Assembly (NCBI RefSeq): GCF_001039355.2
Contig: NW_019774870.1
Location: 274,367 to 338,366 of the forward strand
Direction: 5' to 3'
DNA: 64,000 nt
DNA from: Lingula anatina
Lineage: Eukaryota; Brachiopoda; Lingulata; Lingulida; Lingulidae
Both the position numbers and the translations under genes were made by a program. This document shows, one piece after another, positions 21,070-33,877 of the stretch. The notes beneath the pieces are model-generated. The model did not search any database, was not told the origin of the DNA, and saw only the letters and a list, made by a program, of their open reading frames with translations. The first letter of the stretch is position 1. Each line of letters begins with the position of its first letter.

Positions 21070-23997
21070 TATTATTTATTTTCAGTTCAATTATATGTTT
21101 GACATCCCATGGTTAATACAGCAGTATCCTGTAGAGTTTAGGTTAGTTGAAAACATGCAGTTCATTCACTGTTTAATTTTTGTAATCTTCATATATAATA
21201 ATGTGGATAATGAAACCTTGTTCCAGCTGGGTAACTTATAACTTTAACTTTTCATTTTTAGACTCTACCATAATTTTAATTGATATTGTCACACATACAG
21301 ATTTGAGTCAGAAAATCATAAACATATTTTGCAAGAGATAAATTTTTTTTTTTTTGTTATTTTCTTTTCATTGGCTGTATTTAATAATACTGTGTTTTCA
21401 TGAGGCCATTTTATTATTGCTTTTGTCAGGTCTAAGCCTCTGTTAATTGTCCATGGGATGCAGAGAGAGACCAAGGCTGAGTATGACATGGCTGCTATGA
21501 ACTATTCTAATGTGAAACTTTGCCAGGTGAGTTAAATGCCCATTGTTACATGATCACAAATTTTGACACTAACCCTTTGGTTGAGAGACAGTCACGTGAA
21601 GTCAATTATTTTTAAATTGGTGAGTGAACCTATTAGTCAGCTTACTTTGCCATCTTGGATCTCCATTACGTGGGCTAGATACATCATCAAGAAGCTCTCA
21701 GTGTGTCTTAATTATTTAATATATTGATTGAAAGATAGGTTGATTGTTAGACTATAAGTCATAAATTGTATAAAATACCTGTTACTAATTTTTTCCAAGG
21801 CAAAAATGGAGATCATGTATGGAACACATCATACGTAAGTATCCCTGGAATCAAAAACCTACATATTATAAATTAATATTATAGTTTTAACTTGGCCCAG
21901 GCTGTGTTTGTTCAAGTTTCTAGACCTTTTGTTAAGATTGATTGAATGAACAGTAAAATGACATAGATTTTGGTACAATCTGCATAATACTTTAGAACCT
22001 ATTGTATATGTACATAAATGGAATAGATATCAAATGAATATTGCTGTTGATGACATTATTGCATTGTTTGATTTATAGCAAAATGATGCTTTTGCTGTAT
22101 GATAACGGCATGAGGGTAGTAATCACCACAGCCAATAATATACATCAGGACTGGTATCAGAAAACTCAAGGGTATGGCACATTTTTTATTATAATTTATT
22201 ATTATTTTTACTAGTAGATGATAAATTATAAATGACTTTTCTCAAATGGCTTGGGTAATTTGCTTTGTGACACTGTATTAAAGATATAACTGCAATCTAT
22301 TGTGATACAAGTACTGGATCTTACTGTATTATTTTAGTGTATGGATCAGCCCACTGTTTCCCAAACTAGATAAAGGTGAGGCCAGTGCTGGAGATTCTGA
22401 CACTCATTTCAAGAAAGATCTGCTGGAATACCTATCAGCATATAAGTTGAATGGATTGAAAGAGTGGCAAGAACATATTAAGCAACATAATATGTCATCA
22501 GCAAAGTAAGTTTCTTGAAAATGTTTTAAGAACATGTTGAATTCATGGATTAGTTTAATTGTGTGATAAAAGAGAACAGAAAATGAAATAGATTTGTTTT
22601 AAATGTGACCAAAATTTTTTATATAATTTTAAGTATAATCCACAGTGAAATTTTTAAGCAATTTTATTAAAATTACTTTAAATTGGATAGTGTTAACATG
22701 CTTATTGGTTTTTAGGTAAAATGAAATTATAAGAAATGATTCACTGTTTAGTTGATATTTCTGAACAAAATTGTAGAAATTGTTGATGATAACTTTGTTT
22801 CATTGTTTTGCCATAAAAACAGAGTGTTCATTCTTGGATCTGTACCTGGAAGACACTTGGGTGAAAAGAAAACTGCATTTGGACATTTGAAGTTGAGAAA
22901 GGCAAGTCGAGGCAACAGAATAATAAATAGTAGCAAGGCTTTCCTCACAGAGCTGTCCAGCCATCATTTTCATGGCCAGTTTCCTCTTTAGATGACAGAT
23001 ATTTTTTATGACAACCAGACTTCCAGAAATGTGCAAAATTGATGGTTCAGTTTGTCAGGAAGGTTGGATGGCGAAGGAAATCTTTAAAATATTTTGATTA
23101 ATGTAAATTAACCTTAGAAGAAACAATAAGAAACAATTATGCTTTTTCAAGCCAGCTAGAGGCGTGTGCACTTTCCAAATAAGCAAAAACAGAATAAATT
23201 CAACCATAAAAATATGATGGCTGTCATGGGCTTATGTTGAAGTTTAATTTTACAAAGATATTTTATTTTCAGATATTACAGGAGCATGGCCCCAGTGTAA
23301 GTGAGGTAAAAGGGTGGCCCGTGGTGGGACAGTTCTCTAGCATTGGCTCTATGGGGCCTAACAAGGACAATTGGCTTTGTGCCGAATGGCGGGAAAGTCT
23401 GTCTACAGCCAAGGGATTGGGCGGCCTTAGAACTGCTGATGCACCTTTGAAACTCGTGAGTGTTTTTGCCAATTACCTGCTTTAGGTATTTTTATGCAGG
23501 AATCAAAATGATAAAGTTTATTTGAAAATAGATATGTGGTGCCATTATTAAGTAGCTGAAGCTTACCACACCTTTTATTGGTTTGTATTTTTTTTATTTA
23601 ATGTGTTGACTTGAATATATTGAAAGATGGGTTTACACTGAGACCCAAGGGCATCATTTCTATTTTTTAGATTGTATATTAGTGAACTTAGTACATGTAT
23701 AAATGGTCTATTTATCAGAGAATCAGTGGACTACTTTGTACACTTTCAGATATTCCCTACTAAAGACAACATTCGCCTCAGTCTAGAAGGTTACCCAGCA
23801 GGTGCCTCAGTGCCTTACAGCATCCATACAGCTAAAAAACAGCAATTTCTCCATGAATATTTTCAGTAGGTTTTGATTTGCCTTTGAATGTTAACACGGG
23901 TTCTGTCATATCAACCCTTAAAAGATGTGACAGCCAGTTGTCCAATTGTCTTGGATGTAACTTTCACATCTTTTCACATCTTTTTTGTATATTTGAC

Positions 23998-24039
<42 letters not shown>

Positions 24040-26346
24040 TCTTCGTTAATTCTAGCACATTTTTTACAAAGACTATGACCAAAGTTACACAAGTAGAGTA
24101 ATGAAATAAATATATTGATTGAAGGAATTTTGCTGTGGAAAAGCACTAGCTGTAATAAATATTGCATCTTTAGGGAATTAGTGGAATTATAACCTGAAGG
24201 GAATACATTCACCAGTTATAATCCTAAGACTTGGCAAGGGAATTTTACTGTGTGCATGTATTTAAGAGAGGCTACATATCCACCAATTCCCACAGGAAAC
24301 ATTCTTTTATCATATTTCCCACACTTAAGTTTTGCTAATATATGCAAATTTGTCAAAATTTGTACTGCAAGAAGTACTTAAACTCTTAAAGCATAATAAT
24401 GTAATTTATGCAAATTAATTCAATGAAATTGGAAGTTTTTGAAAGTAAATTTTCAAATAATACATACAAAGAAAAATCTGAAGACAGTTCATTAAACAAT
24501 TGATAATATAATGGTAAAATATCCTGTTGTAGCCAGTGGAGGGCCGAAGTACAGGGCAGGAGTCGTGCAATGCCCCACATTAAGACCTACCTTAGAATGT
24601 CTCCTGACTCTAAGAAAATTGCATGGTTTGCTGTAACAAGGTATTCATTGTAGATTGTCTCACAGTTTTGTACAGGACTGGAATCACTGTAGTATAGATA
24701 TTACTTTTTGATATTTTTAACTTTAAATTTGACTTGCTCGTTCATTTTTGAACAGATCTGTCTAAACAGGCACTCTGAGTTTCATAAGTTGCTGAGAACA
24801 CACTTCTCTGCCGTCAGCATGGACTCTGCCATTGCTGGAAATGATGTGGCTGAAAATGTCAGAAGCATGCTGATAGTAGAGAGGTTAGTTTACAGTGATC
24901 TGTGAAACACAATGCAAATGCATTTGTAGGGCACTCATCAGCAAATTAATTTTTTACCATTTTTTATGTAACTTAGATATTTGTTATAAATAATGAAAAA
25001 CAGCTTGCAAGTTTATCAGAGATTTAAATGAAACATGCAGATAAAATATACTGAATGTCAAGATTTAAGAAAATCATCAGAAGTACACTATCATAATGCT
25101 TGTTCTGTAATAGATGTAATGTAGTTTTGTTATACAGTTCAGGGGCGGATTTAGGCCGTCTTCTGGGTCTTCTGGAAGACGTCAGATTTTTAAGTTTACA
25201 TTGACGGGTATCTAATTTTTTTGTTGGAAGACGGTCAAAAATTGAGGGTGGATCAATAAGGATAATTTGGAAGCCTGTCAGAAAATATCTCTGGATCCGC
25301 CCCTGTCAGAAAATATCATTGGATCCGCCCCTGCAGTTTATATAACCAAAATGAATTATTTGTAGTTCCAATTTATCAAAAGCTGCTTGGGGAGCCTTAG
25401 AGAAGAAACAGTCTCAGTTGATGATCCGATCATATGAAATAGGAGTGCTTTTTCTACCACAAATGTTTGTAAGTAGTGGAAAGAAATAATGAATGTATTT
25501 TTGTATTTGAAACAGTCTCCCAAGTTCACTTTGTTTAATTTAATGTCTGATAGCATTGTTAACGATTTAATTGTTTCCTTTTTTTTTAATTGCCATTTTA
25601 CTATGTCCACAGTTAAAAATACAAGGATTAATCTCAGATATTCAGGTACATGTATAAGGCAGAGGAGTAAGAGACGTAATGATAATTTGAAACAAAGCCT
25701 GGAAGTAGGTTAGGCTGTTAAATGAAAATTCACATTTCAGTGATTATTCAAATAAGACAATTAGACAACATTGTTTTAAATGTAAATATAAAATAATATT
25801 TTAAAAATTTGGTTTGCAGGGTGCTGAAAAATTCTTTGAAGTTCAAGACAAAGAATGTCAAAATAGTGGAGAATTCCCTGTTCCATATGATCTTCCCCCC
25901 ACACCTTACACTAAACAAGGTGAGTGCTGAAAAAGACAATTTCTACAATGTATTTGGCCTCTTGTGCTTTTTTTTTTCAGTCATTAACCATTTAATTGGT
26001 TTTAAATTTTTGAATGAAAGTTGAAGAATAACACGTGCACAGATAGAGGAAAAGTTAATTTTTTTTTCATCTGGAAGTTAGATTAATTATAATTAAAATA
26101 TTTAACACTCATTGTATAACAAATAATAATCAATTTATAGGATTAATTTTTTTCATTTTCTAAACATAAGAATAGCTATGCTTTCAGACACTCTGGAATA
26201 ATCTTATAACATGACCAGCAGTCTACCCAGATGAATTTCCATCAAAATAATCCATTCTTCATTGTTTTACAGATCGACCATGGTTGTGGGACATTCCCTA
26301 TAAAGATCTCCCTGATACCCATGGAAACATGTGGTGCCCATCATGA
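18922..26346 (+). CDS. TDP1: Tyrosyl-DNA phosphodiesterase 1 with N-terminal PBZ zinc finger
   Basis: Sixteen exons: 18922-18975, 19225-19846, 20389-20577, 20853-20896, 21086-21141, 21430-21526, 21800-21834, 22079-22171, 22338-22505, 22823-22901, 23273-23455, 23750-23865, 24533-24640, 25366-25468, 25820-25919 and 26273-26346; 688 residues. TDP1 hydrolyses 3'-phosphotyrosyl links left by stalled topoisomerase I, in the nucleus and mitochondria. Both HKD half-sites are intact: GTHHTKMM (His347, Lys349) and AMPHIKTY (His576, Lys578), with [11 protein letters not shown] behind the second. The N-terminal 285 residues hold acidic amphipathic helices (1-45), a Ser/Asp-rich CK2-like stretch, and a PBZ finger [14 protein letters not shown] plus FWHP (Cys205, Cys211, His218, His224; C-x5-C-x6-H-x5-H). 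I do not expect that finger in vertebrate TDP1. Exon 10 ends at a GC donor (22902). A poly(A) signal is at 26774. Confidence 0.97.
25140..25333. repeat. MITE-like element in TDP1 intron 13
   Basis: Left end CAGGGGCGGAT, right end ATCCGCCCCTG. The right end occurs twice (25295-25305 and 25323-25333) because the last 28 bp are tandemly duplicated (TCAGAAAATATC repeated). The interior carries GTCTTCT/AGAAGAC motifs in both orientations. It has no coding capacity. Confidence 0.65.
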
Positions 26347-26773
26347 GGTGGCGCCATCTGTGCCTCTGGAACCCATGGCTAGAACACATTCTGTTCATAG
26401 AGAAATCACTACAAATCAATGCAAAATCATATACTCTGGCCATGCAGTAGTTATCTGGGATTAGATCATTTGCCACTGGTCACAGATTGGGGCTGAAAGA
26501 CGTACTTCTTTCTTCCTTTATTTTCGTTCTTTTTTACTCAGTTTAAGAGACTAAGATTTGTAGCTGAGGAAGTGAACTTGACATTTAAAATTAACCGGGG
26601 GATTTGTGCTCCTTTCTACAGGACATATTGGTTAAAAATGAATCTTCAAAAGGGAACATGGCGGGTGCAGATGTTCATTTCTTGCATGTGTTCATCTTAC
26701 CCTTTTAGTAAAAGGGCAAGATACACAGAAATCTGATCCATGACATATGTGAAAATGTTTGAATTTCTTGAAA

Positions 26774-26779
26774 AATAAA
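26774..26779 (+). terminator. Poly(A) signal of TDP1
   Basis: AATAAA in AAAAATAAATTTTTGG, about 430 bp after the TDP1 stop codon. Confidence 0.55.
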
Positions 26780-27906
26780 TTTTTGGTTATGAAACCATTA
26801 TTTTTTATTACTATTATTTTATCTATTTATTTTTGTTTGTTTTTGCTCTCCAGTTTTCTTTATAGAAGTACTCAATTAAGTATGCTATGCATACCAAAAA
26901 TAAATTACGATTTAAATCATAAGCTGAGGCAAAAATAAATTTACACCACAATCTCAATAAACTGCTTTTAACAGCTTTGGATTACTCACAGTAGTTCAAT
27001 GGAGAAAAAAAGAACAGATCCAGTGATTTTAGTTTTATGATTTTAATTGGTGCTGATTTAGCTGTTAAGAATCATGCAATATTGCATCAGAAATGACAAA
27101 AAGCATTTTATGCTTTTTCATTGTTAAAATGGTTCTTAGTCATATTTCAACTGTCCCTGCTTCGTAATTTATATGCCAGTCCAGATTTAATGCCTTGTTA
27201 CTATGTTCATTCAAATATAGCACCAGTATTATTAGATTAAATCTGGATTTAAATTAAACTTTGGTTTTCAACATTCATCATTAATATGATTTACAGCAAA
27301 GAAGTTGGAATTATAAAATCTAATAGAATGGGTCTAAGGATTATAGCAAGTGTATATAACATTTTCTAAGATATTAAAAGCATCTTGTTCAGTGGAACAT
27401 CATACATGAAAAATTAAATTGGTTTAGATCTTGTGTCGTAATTTCTCCCAAGATCTTTAGGGGTGACAGGTTGGGAGAGTCCATTCCATTTGAGAGGGGC
27501 CATAGGTTTGGCTATTCCATTCATAGCAAAACAGGAAAGAGAATAAAAAAGTTTGCCTGGCCGACTTGCGATCTAGGGTCCTTTGCTTATTAAACATCCA
27601 ATTGCTACTTTCTCAAAATATACAGAAGCACAAATGAAAGTTGAAATTAATTCAAATTCAGTTAAAAAACAAAAATATATTGATCCAGAATTAAAGGAAA
27701 TATCAACTCCAACAGGACTTTATCGTCCTTTTCATATCTTTTCGGGTAATAGGTTTACTTGTGTTTTTTCCTTCTCTGAATTAATTCAGCTCGACTTACT
27801 GAGTTGACTGGGTGCCACTGCAATGGACTGCAACGCAACCTGGGGCGCTGAAGTTAGTGTCTAGTTTCCAGTTTCGTTTTTCAAAAACGGACCTGGCAAA
27901 TAATAA

Positions 27907-28152
27907 CTAGTAACAAGTGTCGGTTAAAAAAAACGACGATACTAAACTGGACAGAGGAAGAGGCGTCAGGCGTTTAGCGTTAAGTATAACCAGGAAATCA
28001 TCTCCATAGATGTCGGGCACGGTGTAACGGTGTCTCCCCGTCGTGGACAGAGACCGTGACAACCGCCCATCGTAGATAGCCTTCAAAGGCCACCGCTCGT
28101 TGTCTGCGAATAAATGTCCTAGGCCGGAGATATAAGGTCCCTGGTTGTCTTG
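27907..28152 (-). pseudogene. Orphan coding-like island, unknown family
   Basis: The minus strand is open here and reads like protein, for example DNQGPYISGLGHLFADNERW and RHRYTVPDIYGDDFLVILN, with balanced composition unlike the flanks. A plausible acceptor, CCCATCCTACAG, precedes it at about 28153. No partner exon with matching phase is evident within several kilobases. It could be an isolated exon of a larger minus-strand gene, or a decayed gene fragment. I recognise no domain. Confidence 0.3.
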
Positions 28153-30141
28153 CCATGCTGTAGGATGGGCCAAGTTTGAATTTATTTTACTTTTTCAAAA
28201 ACGATTCTTGTCGCACCAGTTGAGCTCTCCTCTTTAGTAAGCATATTTTTCAAATAGGGATCCAAGTTTTATTGTAAAAATGCAAAAAAAATGGTTTGGT
28301 AAATTCGTCACTTTATCGCAGATTTGTGGGTTTATAAGTTCTGTAATATTTGGATTTTTGGCGCATCTATCGGAAGTGTGTTCCCCAGAGGAAGACACCA
28401 ATCCTTCGGTATTTCTCCTCTAACACAATGGGTGCACCTAATCCTTCGACGGTCTAATGCATTCCGCTGTATAACGGCGAAGTGCGGTCTGTTGGGGTAG
28501 ACCTACTTCTTTTGTTTTGTTAATGGTGAAGGCAAGAAGAACGTTTGGTATTTCAAAACGTGTACCTGACTTCACAGCCTTACAGGTCTATACCGGTGGG
28601 AAGATGAATTATCGGCTGCACCCTTCTACGTCCCCGCACCGCTTTCACCCCTCCACCAAAGCCCGTTCGACCTTGCAATTTATTTTTTCCATTTCCATTA
28701 TGTTTGTCGTCACAATGCACTTTCCTGGAATATTTATCCTCAAAGACAATTTAAAAAAAAAAGAAAACAGTGTTACCGTCACTAAACTTGTGTGAATTAT
28801 TCATCGGCCTGAAATGCCATTCGAGTTCGAAAACCAGTCTGATTGGATTTTTTCTTTAAGTTAAGAAGTTCGTTTTACACCTTTTCTGTCTTGTTATTAT
28901 ACTTGAGCAATGTGGTTCCTATTTTCCCTTACATGTATGTCTTGTTGTTCTGTATGAAAGAGCCAGCTTCCGCGCGGGTATCCTATGAAGCCGCTTTGGT
29001 CTCGCCACAAAATATCGTTCGTCTCAAACGCTGAATTTTAAATTTATTCTATTAGTCACTAATTAGTCTAGGAATGGAAACAGAATCGCCTCAATACCTT
29101 TAAGTGGTGGTTTAGTCTGTATGCCATTCTTAATATATAACGTCGTCGCGGTCACTACCATTTGTTGCCAAGAAATCATAGTTGCTCGCAATCAGAGATA
29201 AGTCGTCAAAGTACTGTATTAGTGTTGCAGCGTAGAGCTCGCAAACATTTTGGGTTCAAACAACCTCTTTGTCAGTGTGATACAAAGTTATTACACAGAA
29301 GAAATAAAAACACTTAAACAAGTTTTTTGTGTATACGTAGGGCTTCCAAAAGAAAACACGAAGATGACATCTGACTAAATATGGTTCTTTTTTAATTGAA
29401 TTTAGGAAAATGCTGGAATATCTTGGTAGCGAATGCATTCCGGTTGTCTCAGATGTAATTTTATTCTCGGATGCTACTTATCTAATAAGCGTGTCAGAAC
29501 TTAAGGCGTAACTATGGGACCACAGATAGTCACGAAGTTGACATAAACTTATCAGGGATTGACTTAAGTAATGTTTGTATATTATATGAAGTTGAATGTT
29601 TGGTTTGGTAAGCAGTGAGGCAGAGGACCAGTGTAAGGTAAGATGGGGAGCACATTTATACGTATAGAACTGGTGATAGCGTAAAACAACGTGGATTCAT
29701 TTTATAATACTAAAACTGTCTTCTTTATTTAAAAAAAAAAGAATCTGAACGGTCATGTTATAATTCATGCATATTTTCTATTAAGTACATATAGTTAGGC
29801 CATCTGCAGAAAAATGCCTTACGCAGTGCACTGTTTCAAGTAAAAAAAAAAAGAAAGTTGCTTCTGTCTTATATGCGTATTATGTAATTGAAGTAAGAAA
29901 TGTAAAATAAAATATAAACAAGCGATTCTTACGAAATATTCATAAGTCGGTCATTGTTGCTGTAAAGCATTTTGAACATAGAATTATTATTTGAACCAAA
30001 TTCAAAATTGTTGTAGAAAAAATATATTACAGCTGGTGTAAAACAAAAAGAACAGCATTATGCCATTTGCAGGGCGGTCGAGGTCTGGATTAAGTAAGAC
30101 ATTTTTATTTCAAATAATTGCTACTAAAATATTCTCAGTAT

Positions 30142-30206
30142 ATTATTATTTTATTATTATTATTATTATTGTTTTGTTTTGTTTTGTTTTGTTTTGTTTT
30201 GTTTCT
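30142..30206. repeat. (TTA)n and (GTTTT)n simple repeats
   Basis: About eight TTA units followed by seven GTTTT units, ending in the TTTCTAG acceptor of the SNTX-like gene, so the repeat acts as its polypyrimidine-like tract. Confidence 0.85.
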
Positions 30207-30230
30207 AGAGACCACTGTTCCTCCAGCAAG

Positions 30231-33200
30231 ATGAGTATGATAATGCCCTACGTCATCCCCATGCTATTGGGGAGGACGTTTGACATAAGAACGGACAAAC
30301 CAGGAATAGACATCTTCCCACATACGGCTCTGCAGGCTGGCGGACCTAATGGGATGAAGGTGCGAAAAATGCCACAACTATTGGACATTTCTGTAAAATA
30401 AAGATTATAATTAAGTAACTTTTTATGTTTTCTTGATTGAGTAAATTGCACTGATAGGCTTGCACATCATTTTTCATCAACTCTTTTGAAATATGTAGTT
30501 ACTCCTCATTTTAACGAATACGTAATGTAGGTCTTTATTTATCTTCTGTCCTAATTAATTTTCGTAAGTGTAAAGGTATGTTAACTGACTGGCATTTATT
30601 AATACATGCATGACCTTTGTGTTTCAGATTATTAACCGAAGAATAACAGATGCACGTTACAAACTGGTTGATTCTTCCAAGGAGGCTCGAGATTTCTTGC
30701 AAGTTGAAGGGGAACTATCTGTTAAACTGAAAACCGGACTGATCAACGTCGACGGAATGGGAAGCTACCTTCGAGACACTACTTCGAGAACCAAATATGT
30801 TGAGATTTTGGCTAAAGTTCATTATGAAACGGTAGGTAACAGTTCCAATTATAATTTGGCAATAGTGATTTTATTCGGTTAAAAATAAAGGTGACTGATA
30901 GTGTTATGACGATGAAAATAGATAAGTGAAGATGGTTAGTACTGTACGTATAAAAATGCGACGTTCGGGCGCGTTTGTGTTTGATTTCTTGCTTGCCTGC
31001 GTGCGTGAGTTATATAGTGGGCATACATACACAGTATGGTCACCTAATTGTTACGTACATCCCTCTTTTATTAGGAAACCCACACCCTTTTGAGCACGAC
31101 ACCAAATTCAGACTGGAAGATGAACCATCAGGACGTTCTTGGCACCCATTATGCACGTAGTGTCACTTATGGTGGAGACCTGATTGCTTCTCTGCGGTTC
31201 ACAGCAGAAAACAGTGCAGACAGGTAAAGTAGCACTTGTATTCCTTACGGAAAGATATCTTCAAATTCTAATTGATTTTATTTTAAAATAATATTGTATT
31301 TTTGCACACATATATGCAACTGTTTACGCCTTCAAAAGCCAATTTTAAAAGTATCGAAAAATATAGTTGAAATATACGTTTTGTTTAGTGAACCTATAGC
31401 CGCTGAAGTGCGATTTTCCTGTATTTAAACTACTAACAATAAGTACATATTCCATTTTTTCCCAAAATGGCCATCATATTTCAGGGAGCACATCAAAGCC
31501 GCGCTTAGTGCAGGTCTACGGGCTGGCGGAGCGTTAGACGTGAACGTGAAGGGCAAATTTGAGAAACTAGAAAACGATCTGAAGGGTATACAGTTATTTT
31601 CACCCCACCCTTGGGGACGTTCAGAGTTCAGTTGACTGATAATGTTATATGCTATGTGTTAAAAGAACTTAACTGTAGTTTTGCACGTAATCTACGTATA
31701 ATGAATTGGCTTATCGAAAACTTAAAATAATGATCATAGATACAATGGAAGTTTGGCATCTTTATGACCATTTTAATTTTACTTAGTATTTTGAATAATT
31801 TCCGTGACATGTCTCTCTAAAAGTAAATGGACAGTTTTTGCATAGGTGCCTTAAAAATTTCAATTCCAAGACCATACGCGTTTCCTTTCTGTTTGCCATT
31901 TGTAATTAAACCTAATGATATATGCCACCGTAGGTAGATCGAGTTTGGAAATCCAATACTTTGCCAACGTCCAAGTTCCTGGAGTAGCCACGGATATTAA
32001 CGGGCTTATGAGCCTGATCAATGATTTTGAAAAACACGTGAAATTGGTGGATAATGGCCGAGGTGTGCCCATTCGTATGGAACTGGTTCCTTTGAGTTCA
32101 TTGGATTCCAATTACAAGAACGTTTTCAGACAAGCGTGAGTGCTTCGAATATTTCGTAAAACACAGATCTTCCTTATCTTTTGTTTATAGGATAATCCAA
32201 AATTAAGACTTAGCATTCATTAAACTATACACTACTCATTTTCAGAATCCAAGACCAAGGATATTTAAAGCTTTTACGTATATTGTGTTGAAAATTCATG
32301 AAGTCAGTCAATCCAAATCTAATAGAAAATACTACAGTATTTTATTTATAACCAAGCTATGAAAAATGTTTGCTTTGTAAACATGTAGTTTAAGTTCCTG
32401 TCTTTTTTCCTGTAGATCATTTGAAAGCTACATTGATGAACTGGAGAGCAAGTTTGATGATGTTCGAACCACTACTTCTTCCTTTAATGAGTGGGCAACA
32501 AAACTGCCATCTCTGAACAGTGCGCAAACACAACTGGTAAGCCTAGCGGCGTATTTGGGGAGTGCATATATGACAAAACATCGCCCTCTAACAATCACAT
32601 GCGTCCCATACAAGGTACATACATCAAGTCTGCATTCTATGGACACACCATTCCTGAAGTAATTAACTAGTGGGAATTAACGTAGGTAACCTTTGAATTT
32701 CCATTCGATTTTAATGTTTATTTCAGATCCACGACTTCAGCAAGGCTTTGCGCGATGTCCGCCATACTTTCTATAACGTCATTGACCAACTGGACGTAAG
32801 TCAAGATGGCAGCTACCAGCAGTTCACCCCAGCTTTTAACGCCTACGCTGCTAATGGATTGGATATCCCAGGAAAATACAACAGAGAGTTCCAAAAGCTG
32901 AAACAACAAATTGTAAGCGTTGTATTAATCATCTTATTTTAATGGGTTAAACCTATTTGTGCAAACTCATAATTCTGATCGCTTAATTTTGAAACATTTG
33001 GAAAAACGCGTATTGAGGTTGTCATGACTTAATTGAAGCAGTTGCTCAATAAGATAATCGTTATTTCCCTTCAGGAACAAGCGCTGGCCAAGCCACAAAT
33101 AGGAGGTAAGCAACCTTTTCAACAAAAACAAAGCCACGGAGATCATTTATTACAACTGACCAGTTTATTCGTAACTGATAATGTAGTTTTCTCTGTCAAT

Positions 33201-33815
33201 GACGCACTGGCAAATTTATGCTATAGGCCTACTATCTTTTTTCTGAATTTGGCATATATACCTAGCTTCGCTGATTCAAAGCATTGCTTTTCTAACAGGC
33301 ACCATCCGAACTGCCATCCCCGGGCGGCCCCAGGAACCGAACCCGGACCGATCCGGTGGAGCTATCCAAGTCGCCTACCAAGGAGACTGGGCCGCTCTCT
33401 GTTACACGGGGAAATCCCATGCTTCCCTTGCTTGTGCAGAGCTGGGTTATGGAAAACTCTATCTCATTGCCCAAAGTGCCCCTTGGTACGGTTTCCAGAA
33501 CTGGGTGAGAGCCAATTGCAAGGGGCAGGAAACTATTCTTAGCGAGTGCACCCTACAGAAGATAAACGGCTGTACCTCGGCTCTCTTCGTTAAATGCAGT
33601 GAGTAGGAAAGATGGAATTAACAGTAAAGATATTAGAATTGATAGTACAGTAACTGAGTTTTAGTTGTAGTGTTTCTGAATGTGTAGCATTTTCACGCAG
33701 TTGAGTTATCATGGCAAGAAAATATAGTAAGAATCTTAGATCATTTTCTTTTAACCACTGAATAGTTGAGATATTGTATTTTATTACAGTGGATGGCGCT
33801 AATTTTGGAAGATAA
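30231..33815 (+). CDS. SNTX/MACPF-like protein with C-terminal SRCR domain
   Basis: Exons: 30231-30359 (exon starts 30209), 30628-30831, 31075-31223, 31485-31585, 31934-32135, 32416-32536, 32727-32912, 33075-33105 and 33299 onward; phases agree throughout. The last exon either reads to TAG at 33604-33606 (476 residues) or uses donor A|GTGAGT after 33598 to reach a short exon at 33790-33815 ending in TAA; the AATAAA at 33872 favours the latter. Residues about 1-290 resemble the stonustoxin-type branch of the MACPF/CDC fold: an N-terminal PMLLGRTFDI motif, a VEGELSVKL strand region, then THYARSVTYGGDL. A helical stretch follows (about 235-355). Residues about 375-475 form an SRCR-like domain with the core LACAELGYG and paired Cys. 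No signal peptide is seen. Many animals have non-venom members of this family, so neither toxicity nor an immune role should be assumed. Confidence 0.75.
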
Positions 33816-33871
33816 TGGCTGTAAGACCTTTGCCATTGTCCAGTTGCGGACTTCAAGGATGGATTTATTAG

Positions 33872-33877
33872 AATAAA
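33872..33877 (+). terminator. Poly(A) signal of SNTX-like gene
   Basis: AATAAA about 60 bp after the alternative stop at 33813-33815 and 270 bp after the first stop. Confidence 0.5.

Larger units (their letters stand above)
26780..30208. other. Intergenic spacer between TDP1 and SNTX-like gene
   Basis: About 3.4 kb. The first 1 kb is AT-rich. From about 27800 to 29250 the base composition is noticeably more balanced, with CpG-containing stretches. One coding-like island on the minus strand is listed separately. TTA and GTTTT simple repeats (30142-30206) run directly into the acceptor of the next gene's first coding exon. I cannot support a complete gene here. Confidence 0.5.

Noticed and set aside
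22823-22991. Longer TDP1 exon 10 reading through to a stop at 22989
   Set aside because: Homology to the TDP1 family resumes at 23273 directly after LRK, which requires the GC donor at 22902.
23998-24036. Regular repeat array suggestive of CRISPR-like spacing
   Set aside because: It is a plain AAT microsatellite in a eukaryotic intron; there are no spacers.
30060-30230. In-frame upstream ATG extending the SNTX-like protein
   Set aside because: The frame from 30060 runs through TTA/GTTTT simple repeats; a TTTCTAG acceptor at 30208 shows this is intron, and the ATG at 30231 begins the conserved region.
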